DNA from: UBA5704 sp036264355
Lineage (GTDB): Bacteria > Acidobacteriota > Thermoanaerobaculia > Multivoradales > UBA5704
Assembly (NCBI GenBank): GCA_036264355.1
Contig: DATARD010000394.1
Location: forward strand, 1-64,000
Reading direction: 5' to 3'
DNA: 64,000 bases
Part shown: piece after piece, positions 16,416-22,764 of the stretch
Position numbering within the stretch: the first letter of the stretch is position 1
How the letters are laid out: each line of letters starts with the position of its first letter
Translations under genes and position numbers: made by a program
Notes under the pieces: generated by a model
Told to the model about the DNA's origin: nothing
What the model saw: the letters and a program-made list of their open reading frames with translations, nothing else
The model's database searches: none

Positions 16416-16477
16416 AGTGACTTGCTGATTGCAAGCGACTGGACTCTATCGCAGTCACTTTCACTTTGCAAGTCACT
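16416..16477. promoter_or_regulatory. Candidate HxlR operator between divergent genes
   Basis: AGTGACTTGC (16416-16425), 5-nt gap and GCAAGCGACT (16431-16440) form an inverted repeat with one mismatch. A second exact right arm, GCAAGTCACT, lies at 16468-16477 just upstream of the HxlR -10 (TATCCT, 16484-16489). The spacing suits a dimeric regulator controlling both DinB and itself. Confidence 0.55.
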
Positions 16478-16495
16478 CGGTGCTATCCTTGTCTC

Positions 16496-16873
16496 ATGGC
16501 TTCTTGCGAGCATCCCGACCGCTCCGCCTGCCCGATCGCGAAGACGCTCGATCTGCTCGGAGACAAGTGGACGCTCCTCGTCGTCCGTGACCTCCTCTTT
16601 TTCGGCAAGCGCCGGTTCGGCGAGCTGGCCAGCTCGCCGGAAGGGATTCCGACCAACATCCTGAGCGACCGTCTGCGCCGCCTGGAGGAGTGTGGCGTCG
16701 TCGTCAAAGTCCCCTACGCCACGCGGCCCCAGCGCTACGAATACCACCTGACGGAGCGCGGCAACGACCTCGCGCCCGTCCTCCGGGCGATGATCAAATG
16801 GGCGCAGACCCATCTCCCCGGCACCGCCATGGCGCCACCGCCCGAGCTCCTGGCCCGGATGCCCTCCAGTTGA
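16496..16873 (+). CDS. HxlR family winged-helix regulator
   Basis: The 125-aa protein carries the HxlR signature: CPIAKTLDLLGDKWTLLVVRDLL, then FGELASSPEGIPTNILSDRL and a wing ending YHLTERG. The cysteine near the N-terminus (Cys4, Cys11) could be redox-sensing as in some family members. The ATG at 16496 is 6 nt after TATCCT, so the mRNA is probably leaderless. Probable regulator of the divergent DinB gene. Confidence 0.88.
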   Translation: MASCEHPDRSACPIAKTLDLLGDKWTLLVVRDLLFFGKRRFGELASSPEGIPTNILSDRLRRLEECGVVVKVPYATRPQRYEYHLTERGNDLAPVLRAMIKWAQTHLPGTAMAPPPELLARMPSS

Positions 16874-16903
16874 CCGCGCGGCCCGCGGACATACAATGAG
16901 TTG

Positions 16904-17911
16904 ATGGATCTGGAATACTTCAAGGTCTGCCCCGTGTGCGGGGGCGAGTACCGTCTGGAGATCGAGCGTTGCGCCGACTGCGACGTGCCGCTCGTCGATC
17001 CGGAGCAGCTTGCGCTCCGCGATGCCCGCGAGCTCCCGCTCACCTCCGGGCTCAGGGCTCTCCGTTCCGCTCCCATCTCTTGGGCGTTGGCGCTTGCGGC
17101 CGACCTCAACCGCGAAAGCATCCGCTACCGGATCGATCGCCGTCGCGTGCAGGAAGACGGCCTGCTCACCGTCTGTGTGCGCCAGCAGGATTGGAAGGCT
17201 GCGCTGGCGGTGGACGAGGCCCGCGCGCGGATCGAAGCGTCCGGTGATCTGGAAGAAGACCCGGAGGAGACCGATCTCCCAGCAGAGGAGCCGAGCCACA
17301 AAGTCTGCCCGCGATGCGGTGGCGAATATCGTCTGGGTATCGAGCGCTGTGCCGATTGCGGTGTCGAGCTCGTCTTCCCCGCGGAGCTCTCCGAGGATGC
17401 GGAGGAAGAGCCCGCGGAAGCGGACCTGGATTTCGCGCTGGAGGTCCCCTTTGCCGCTCCTCTCCACAGCCTGGAGCCGAGCGACGATCTGGTCTGCGTC
17501 TGCTGTCGCTACCTGCGCGCCCTGCAGGCACTCTCCCGGGCGCTCGACGACGCGGGGATCGCCCATTGTCTCGAGCCCTTGCGATCGACCAAGACCTGGA
17601 GACGTTCCAGAAGATCGGAAGCCGCCTGTCTTTACGTGCTGCCTGCCGACGGCGATGCGGCGGCGGCGATCGATGCCGGATTGGGGAGCGTGCCTCTCGT
17701 CGAAGACGATCCGAATCTCCGGGCCGAGCTCACCGTCTGTCCGGCCTGTGGAACCCCGCACGCGCTCGGCGTCACCGAATGCCGCGGCTGCGGGCTTGTC
17801 CTTGGCGGCGCCGTCGACGCCGTGGACCGGACCTGCTCACGCTGCGGCGCCGTGATCGGTTTCGCAACGCCCAGTTGCCCCAACTGTGAAGCGGCGCTGC
17901 CGGAGATGTGA
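16904..17911 (+). CDS. Multi-zinc-ribbon protein with DUF2007-like domains
   Basis: The 335-aa protein has four CxxC...CxxC ribbons: CPVCGGEYRLEIERCADC at the N-terminus, a near copy CPRCGGEYRLGIERCADC (about 128-150), CPACGTPHALGVTECRGC (about 280) and CSRCGAVIGFATPSCPNC at the end. Between them are alpha/beta segments resembling DUF2007 signal-transducing-like domains (WALALAADLNRESIRYRI; CRYLRALQALSRALDDAGIA). The first half looks internally duplicated. A smaller single-unit relative is at 57584-57952. Function unknown. TACAAT ends 6 nt before the ATG. Confidence 0.65.
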   Translation: MDLEYFKVCPVCGGEYRLEIERCADCDVPLVDPEQLALRDARELPLTSGLRALRSAPISWALALAADLNRESIRYRIDRRRVQEDGLLTVCVRQQDWKAALAVDEARARIEASGDLEEDPEETDLPAEEPSHKVCPRCGGEYRLGIERCADCGVELVFPAELSEDAEEEPAEADLDFALEVPFAAPLHSLEPSDDLVCVCCRYLRALQALSRALDDAGIAHCLEPLRSTKTWRRSRRSEAACLYVLPADGDAAAAIDAGLGSVPLVEDDPNLRAELTVCPACGTPHALGVTECRGCGLVLGGAVDAVDRTCSRCGAVIGFATPSCPNCEAALPEM

Positions 17912-17931
17912 CGGTCCCCCCAAGCTGGCCG

Positions 17932-18507
17932 CTACACGATCGCGTTGAGGTCCACCGCGAGGCCCGCGATCTTGAGCTCGCGGATGAGGAGGAGGCGCCA
18001 GGCTCCCGCCTCGTCGAGCGGAATGAATAGGACGCCGGAGAAATCCGAGGGGATCTCGACGCCGGGACGATGGAGCACCGTCACTCTCCGGCGTCCCAGC
18101 TTGCCGAGAAAGAAACCGAGCTCCAGGAGAACGTTCTGCCGCGCGCGGAGCCGATTCCCGACCGCATCATCGGCGGTCAAGAGAACGACGGCGAAGCTGA
18201 CGTCCGAGTGCGCGTAGAGCTTCTCGATAACCGTGCTGCCGGCGTTGGGCTGCTCTTGCAAGACCACCACCTCCAGGCGGGCTTTTTCCAGAAAGCGCGC
18301 GATCTCATGGGAGGTGGCACGGTCGTGGCCATGCACGAGGAAGACCTTGCCTGCGGCGGAATCCGGCTGGCCTTCCGCAAGGATGTCCCGGCAGATCGCG
18401 ATACAGGCGTCACAGATGCAGACCGCCGGCCCCCGGATGAGCCGCCCGACCTCGCTCTGGCTCTTCGTGCAGAAACTGCAGCGGAGCGGCTGTGAACCTT
18501 TCTCCAT
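17932..18507 (-). CDS. ClpX-type zinc finger fused to TIR-like nucleotide-binding domain
   Basis: The 191-aa start at 18507 has GGGAGAG upstream. Residues 9-43 match the ClpX zinc-binding domain (RCSFCTKSQSEVGRLIRGP, zinc ligands Cys10, Cys13, Cys32, Cys35). Residues 55-190 match the TIR-like family PF10137 found in CBASS/Pycsar-type effectors: VFLVHGHD (55-62), then ARQNVLLELGFFLGKLGR with a Glu129 at the place of the TIR NADase glutamate. In known defence systems such domains cleave NAD+ when activated. The ClpX zinc finger is a dimerisation and substrate-docking module. Downstream partner of the XRE gene at 18579-19061. Defence function is inferred from domains. Confidence 0.75.
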   Translation of the reverse strand: MEKGSQPLRCSFCTKSQSEVGRLIRGPAVCICDACIAICRDILAEGQPDSAAGKVFLVHGHDRATSHEIARFLEKARLEVVVLQEQPNAGSTVIEKLYAHSDVSFAVVLLTADDAVGNRLRARQNVLLELGFFLGKLGRRRVTVLHRPGVEIPSDFSGVLFIPLDEAGAWRLLLIRELKIAGLAVDLNAIV

Positions 18508-18578
18508 GGCTCTCCCGAGACCCGGTCTGTTTCTGTTACGGTCCTGCCTGCACGGCAGGCGGAGAAGGCCTACTACTC

Positions 18579-19061
18579 CTAGGCTTCGGAGCGTGGCTTG
18601 CCGCGTTTGCCCGCGCGCTGCCGCACGGGTGTGCTCGACGCCTGGCTGGCGGCCCGGAGCAAGAGCTCGCTGGCCCAGAGCCTCTGATCCGACGCCTTGA
18701 CGACCTTCGAAAGCACTACCCGGGCTCCGGACAGCAAGTCCGTCAGCCCAGTCTCGAGCTCTCTGTCGTGCCATACGCTCTGGGCGGCGGAGCCGGTTCC
18801 GGAGCTCTGGGCGATCTCCTGGGAGAGGGGCAACAACTCGCTGAAGAGGGTTCCGCAATCCTCCAGCAGAGTCGCGAGGAGATCCCGGCCGGTGCGCTCC
18901 AGGATGCGGAGGAACTGGTCGTTCTTCATCTCGAGCTTTCCCTGTTCGATCCGCGCGATCGTTCCACGCGCGAAACCGCACTCCCGGTCGAGCTGCTGCT
19001 GCGAAAGATTCTCCGCGAGCCGCCACTCTGCGATCTTGCTCTGAAAATCGCTCACCTTCAT
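18579..19061 (-). CDS. XRE family HTH protein, partner of the TIR-like gene
   Basis: The 160-aa protein has an N-terminal XRE helix-turn-helix (about residues 8-65: NLSQQQLDRECGFARGTIARIEQG) and a helical C-terminal half of unknown family ending in a basic tail. It lies 71 bp upstream of the TIR-like gene on the same strand, with a promoter at 19070-19099 and a leaderless-type start. It may repress the pair or act as the sensor that keeps the effector off. Confidence 0.75.
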   Translation of the reverse strand: MKVSDFQSKIAEWRLAENLSQQQLDRECGFARGTIARIEQGKLEMKNDQFLRILERTGRDLLATLLEDCGTLFSELLPLSQEIAQSSGTGSAAQSVWHDRELETGLTDLLSGARVVLSKVVKASDQRLWASELLLRAASQASSTPVRQRAGKRGKPRSEA

Positions 19062-19069
19062 GGGGGCGC

Positions 19070-19099
19070 ATCGTAAGTAGTTGAGGCCAAAGGGGTCAA
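19070..19099 (-). promoter_or_regulatory. Sigma-70 promoter of the XRE/TIR pair
   Basis: On the minus strand TTGACC (19099-19094), an 18-nt spacer and TACGAT (19075-19070) precede the ATG at 19061 by 8 nt. Confidence 0.6.
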
Positions 19100-19443
19100 T
19101 GGCGACTTGAGAGCACGTTCGGGGTGATAAGACGAGAAATCAGGCGCTTAACTTGACATTGGGGCTCCAAGAGGCCGGGAAGCTCTGCTCCAAGTCGCAA
19201 AAAGGCCCGCTTAAGGCGACTAGAGTCACGAGTTCTTAGGATCCGCAATATCGGTCGTTAGCCGCGGGCTCGGGGTCGGCTCAGCCCATTAAATGGGAGC
19301 GACAAGGCGCTCCTTCGGGTCGGCAGGGTATCCTGAGCCATGATAACCTGGCAGGGGAATCGCCAAACCCCGGGCGAGGTCGAAGGCTCCTCTAAAGCGG
19401 ATGAGGGTTCTACACGTCGTCCGCGAACAGCTCCCGGAAGAAC
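19100..19443. other. Intergenic stretch without a supported gene
   Basis: This separates the XRE promoter from the 21-bp minisatellite. It is lower in GC than its surroundings. Inverted copies of GCGACTT (19103-19109) and AAGTCGC (19193-19199) flank a TTGACA-like element near 19152. No reading frame with recognisable content is present. Confidence 0.5.
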
Positions 19444-19791
19444 ATTGAGGCGCAGACGCTGGGGATCGAGGCGTAGACGCTGGGGATTGAGCCGCAGACG
19501 ATGGGGATCGAGCCGCAGACGATGGGGATCGAGGCGCAGACGATGGGGATCGAGGCGCAGACGATAGGGATTGAGGCGCAGACGCTGGGGATTGAGGCGC
19601 AGACGACAGGGATCGAGCCGCAGACGCGGGGGATTGAGGCGCAGACGCTGGGGATCGAGCCGCAGACGCTGGGGATTGAGGCGCAGACGACGGGGATTGA
19701 GGCGCAGACGACGGGGATTGAGCCGCAGACGCTGGGGACTGAGGCGCAGACGACAGGGATTGAGGCGCAGACGCTGGGGATCGAGGCGCAG
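19444..19791. repeat. 21-bp minisatellite, about 16.6 copies
   Basis: Sixteen full units and a 12-bp partial unit run without a break. On the + strand a unit reads as codons I-E-A/P-Q-T-x-G, on the minus strand as R-L-R-L-N/D-P-x. Substitutions concentrate at four fixed positions per unit. Because 21 is a multiple of three, several frames are open through the array; the + frame has a TAG in unit 2, the minus frame is open throughout. It lies between the stop of the unknown gene at 19803 and the XRE/TIR promoter. No promoter or start supports translation. Confidence 0.92.
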
Positions 19792-19802
19792 TCTCAGCGC
19801 CG

Positions 19803-20288
19803 TCAAGGCTGCGAGGGAGCCGAAGTCGCGCCGGGGGACGCCGCGGACTCGATCCCCTCAACCTTCTCATAGAGGCCGAACAGGTCGGTCCGCGGTCCAA
19901 CCGTCCCGATCAGCTCGCGGCCCAGCCGTTCGCGGGTCACGACGCGATAGCCGCCCTGAACCACACGCGACGGCGGAAGCTCATCGACCAGGCAGGCCAG
20001 CAATCGGGTAGGCCCGGGCCAGGGGCGCACGAGAATGGAGTCGAAGTAGTCTTCCGCGGCAATGAGGCCCGCCGCGGCGAGCCGCTCGAGCGGCTCCGGC
20101 CCGGCGAGATAGGCATGGACCTCCTGGACCGCCAGGAATCCGGCCCCATGCGCGAGACGCATCGCGGTATCGACCGCAAAGACAGCGTCGGATCTCAGAG
20201 CCTCGATCACTTCTTCACGAGCGCCAAGGAGCACCCGCGCGACGAGCCGGCCCTGTCCTTCGAAGCTCAGAGGGACGACGCGCACCAT
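19803..20288 (-). CDS. Unknown protein, third gene of the nucleotidyltransferase cluster
   Basis: The 161-aa protein starts at an ATG (20288) inside the end of the small upstream gene in another frame. It has no recognisable family. Visible features are a mixed alpha/beta N-terminal half (FLAVQEVHAYLAG), a central ILVRPWPGPTRLLACLVDEL stretch and a C-terminal GGYRVVTRERLGRELIG segment. The 74-nt overlap with the upstream frame is unusual and a frameshift joining the two into one protein of about 200 aa is possible. Confidence 0.5.
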   Translation of the reverse strand: MVRVVPLSFEGQGRLVARVLLGAREEVIEALRSDAVFAVDTAMRLAHGAGFLAVQEVHAYLAGPEPLERLAAAGLIAAEDYFDSILVRPWPGPTRLLACLVDELPPSRVVQGGYRVVTRERLGRELIGTVGPRTDLFGLYEKVEGIESAASPGATSAPSQP

Positions 20289-20406
20289 GCTGCCAGACCG
20301 GGCCAGCCACCTCGCGGATCATCCGTTCCCGTCGCAGCGCCTTGCGGTCGCGCTGCAACTGCTTCAGGCGCTCGTCTGCGGTGAGGAACTTCCGGGGTTC
20401 AGGCAT
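20215..20406 (-). CDS. Small basic protein downstream of the nucleotidyltransferase
   Basis: The 63-aa frame starts at 20406, 21 nt after the upstream stop. Its first 40 residues form a charged helix (LTADERLKQLQRDRKALRRER). The last third overlaps the next gene and looks like out-of-frame translation. It may be a small antitoxin-like partner or the true N-terminus of the gene at 19803-20288 after a frameshift. Confidence 0.4.
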   Translation of the reverse strand: MPEPRKFLTADERLKQLQRDRKALRRERMIREVAGPVWQHGARRPSELRRTGPARRAGAPWRS

Positions 20407-20427
20407 CGAGCCGCTCCAGAAGGGCGA

Positions 20428-21120
20428 TCAGCCGGCTGAATCGATCTCGACTTGGTGTCTCATGGGTCCGTATCCCTCCGCACCGGCATCGGAGAAGGTC
20501 GGATCTCTTTGAAGAGAGAATACGGCGGCCTGGGCAGCGGCGCGAACATCGGCGAGCCGCTCCGGTTCCACGGCGGCGAGAAGGCGGCCGACCTCAGCCT
20601 CGAAGGCTTGGTCCTCGCCTCGCTCAGCGAGGACGAGAAGGGCTTGGAGCTTGTCCTTGGCTCCCTTGTGAGCCCGCTCCGTGAGCAGCTTGACGATCAC
20701 GAAGCTGGCCGGCCTCAAGGCGCGGCCGCCGGATGGAAGCTCCATGGTCGCCTGAGGAGTCGCCAGAAGTCGGGATAGGTCCTCAAACACCATCACTCGC
20801 AGAGCGTCGGTGCCTCCGGTGTGATCCCCTTCCTCCGCATCGCCATGCCCGAGCAGATCGAAGGTCGCGTTCTCGGAGCCGATGAACGATGCGGTGCCAG
20901 GCAGGTGCTCGAAACCCTGTTTCTGGAGTGTTTCCACGATCTCTCGACCATGCCGGGCCACGGTGGCCTCCGGGACGGCGATGTCGATGTCCTCCGTCAA
21001 GGCCGGAACCTCCGTCTCGAACCCGAAAAGACCCGACGAGCCAACAAGCACTCCGTCGTCTCCGACCGGGCTTTTCCGGAGAGCGTCAAGGATACGAAGG
21101 GCTGTCTTCTGGTCAGTCAC
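20428..21120 (-). CDS. Nucleotidyltransferase-fold protein (AbiEii/MNT-like)
   Basis: The 230-aa protein begins with GTG at 21120. Residues 24-50 carry the nucleotidyltransferase signature: G27-S28-S29, a 14-residue gap, then TEDIDIAVPE with Asp44 and Asp46 as metal ligands. Later sections (RPASFVIVKLLTERAHKGAKDKLQALLVL) resemble the helical part of AbiEii-like toxins or DUF-type nucleotidyltransferases. It leads a three-gene minus-strand cluster, behind a good promoter, which suggests a toxin-antitoxin or defence role; the exact family is not settled. Confidence 0.6.
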   Translation of the reverse strand: MTDQKTALRILDALRKSPVGDDGVLVGSSGLFGFETEVPALTEDIDIAVPEATVARHGREIVETLQKQGFEHLPGTASFIGSENATFDLLGHGDAEEGDHTGGTDALRVMVFEDLSRLLATPQATMELPSGGRALRPASFVIVKLLTERAHKGAKDKLQALLVLAERGEDQAFEAEVGRLLAAVEPERLADVRAAAQAAVFSLQRDPTFSDAGAEGYGPMRHQVEIDSAG

Positions 21121-21126
21121 GCCCCC

Positions 21127-21155
21127 ATTGTAGCGAGCTGGACAGCTTGGTCCAA
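21127..21155 (-). promoter_or_regulatory. Promoter of the nucleotidyltransferase cluster
   Basis: On the minus strand TTGGAC (21155-21150), exactly 17 nt, then TACAAT (21132-21127), 6 nt before the GTG at 21120. Confidence 0.65.
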
Positions 21156-21579
21156 GGCTTGACAGCCGGCCGTCGAGCCGCCTGCTGCTGCCGCGGTCGC
21201 GAAGGGCGTTGCGCGGTCGATATCGGGCTAGCGCTCAGACATAGTTGCATATTCAGCGCCATGCATAGAATTGACGAGTTTTAAGTGATCGTGTAGTCTG
21301 ATTCTAGATTTGTACAGCCAAAGCTCCTCGTCTCGCTAGGTTAGGCCGATATCTCGTCTTGACAACGCGCCCCTCGGCGACCAATAGAGAGATGAAGTTT
21401 ACTGCGTGATTTCTGAGATTCTGGCGGAGGATGCACGACGGTGCGAGCCGATCAGGTCCGCGCGGTCGATCCAGTGGTCGATGAGATCTGGTCGCATGGT
21501 AGAAAACGCCAGCCTTGTCGTAGCTGATATACCATTGAAGTCGAGTATCTCCGTTTTCGGAGGTGCCAGAAGGAGAGAT
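21156..21579. other. AT-richer intergenic region at island boundary
   Basis: No gene is supported here. Base composition drops visibly at about 21230, marking the left side of the AT-richer island. Both strands carry only short frames without family resemblance; one on the minus strand near 21399-21500 (RPDLIDHWIDRADLIGSHR) looks like a gene fragment of unknown origin. Confidence 0.5.
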
Positions 21580-22071
21580 ATGTCTAAAAGATTATTCGCC
21601 GTGCTCGCCGCGGTTTTCCTCTCGGCATTCTCCATTCCGACCATTGCCCAGCAGGGCGTTCTTGTCTATGAGACAACATTACATGTGCGGCCGCCCTTCT
21701 ACAAAGGAGAGATCCCATTAAAGTACTTGGAGGGTAAACGATCGCTTGGTGGCGGCTTCGGCGGTACACTCGAATTAGTATATTGGCAGAAATTTCCCGA
21801 CTGAAAAACCAGCTTCGCGTACAACTCGACGTTAATTCTGGAGCAGGCAAAAGCCGAATCGTTCTCGGGTCAATTGCTTGCCCGAGCAATAATGAAGGAA
21901 ATCGATAAGGATCGACACCGGATCATCTTTCGTGAAGAGCATTACGGCCCTGGCGGCAAAGTTGTCTTTGAATGCTTTAGCGCCTACAGTGTTGGGACTG
22001 GGTTTAAAGTTGAAGAATATGGCCGGCGCGGTGTTAAGAAACGCGACCTCTTCTTCTTGCTGCCCGTGTAG
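21580..22071 (+). pseudogene. Secreted protein interrupted by an in-frame TGA
   Basis: An ATG at 21580 with AGGAGAG opens a signal peptide (about 1-23) and 74 codons ending YWQKFPD at TGA 21802-21804. The same frame continues without a break for 88 more codons (KTSFAYNSTLILEQAKAESF ... KKRDLFFLLPV) to a stop at 22071. Hydrophobicity and codon choice are continuous, so the whole is one gene of about 163 codons. TGA most simply replaces TGG (Trp). Read-through or recoding cannot be excluded. Family not recognised. Confidence 0.65.
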
Positions 22072-22277
22072 GTGATCGTGTATCGCCCTTGTCGGTCTTG
22101 ACGAAGATGGTGTCCTCGTAGGTCTGCCATGGCGCTGAGAAGATCAGGCCCGGCTCTGTCTCGATGGTCTCGGGAGAGCACGCGAGGAGTTCTGGGTCAA
22201 TCGACCGCGTTTCAGGAAGTGCTGCTGGCCAAGAGTTATTTGACAGGCATACCGTGCAATACAAGAGGAGTGAGAGC

Positions 22278-22748
22278 ATGACACTTCGCAATTTGGCCTT
22301 ACGATCGGTAGTCCTAAGTGGGGTGTGTGCCCTGCTCCTCGTTGGCGCCTCCGCGTCGCGCTTTCGCTTCTACGACGATCTCTTGAGGCGGGCCACCAAG
22401 CTTCTCGCAGAAGCGGCCAAAGTGGCTCCCATGAAGATAACCGAAGATGGCCTAGACAAAAGTAGCGCTCCCCCGGGACATGTCTCCAAGCTGTTAGTAC
22501 TTTCCAAGCTAGGCAGGCCACTGCAAGTTCACTACTTCCAGGATAGAAGTCTGTGGATCATTGAATATCTGGGCGAAGGAGGGGAGTTGGTGAGGCGCGA
22601 CATCTACCATAAGCAAGGAATACGCGTGAGGCAATTCTATGATCAGGAGGGCCGCCTTGCAGCGGTCAACTTTCTCGACGAGAAAGGGATAATCATCCTT
22701 CGGCAGACACCATCGGTCGCGCCACCCCCCCCGGGCTGGGTCTATTGA
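22278..22748 (+). CDS. Secreted protein of unknown function in the AT-rich island
   Basis: The 156-aa start has AAGAGGAGTGAGAGC upstream. Residues 1-28 are a signal or anchor. The rest is a hydrophilic beta-rich domain with repeated aromatic strands (VHYFQDRSLWIIEYL, IRVRQFYDQEGRLAAVNFL) that resemble YD/MORN-like repeats, and a proline-rich end. It lies 16 bp upstream of the glycosyltransferase and probably shares its mRNA; the earlier gene at 21580 has similar size and topology. Confidence 0.65.
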   Translation: MTLRNLALRSVVLSGVCALLLVGASASRFRFYDDLLRRATKLLAEAAKVAPMKITEDGLDKSSAPPGHVSKLLVLSKLGRPLQVHYFQDRSLWIIEYLGEGGELVRRDIYHKQGIRVRQFYDQEGRLAAVNFLDEKGIIILRQTPSVAPPPPGWVY

Positions 22749-22764
22749 CTGGAGCCCCAAAAGC

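Noticed and set aside
19444..19791. CRISPR-like array
   Set aside because: Units are contiguous 21-bp tandem repeats with no unique spacers and no cas genes nearby.
21802..21804. Selenocysteine codon
   Set aside because: No SECIS-like hairpin is evident right after the TGA and the context (FPD-stop-KTS) is not a known selenoprotein site; Trp to stop is simpler.
22034..22291. Minus-strand frame between the two island secreted proteins (SIDPELLACSPETIETEPGL)
   Set aside because: Protein-like in places but no start signal, family or continuity; kept as possible fragment only.
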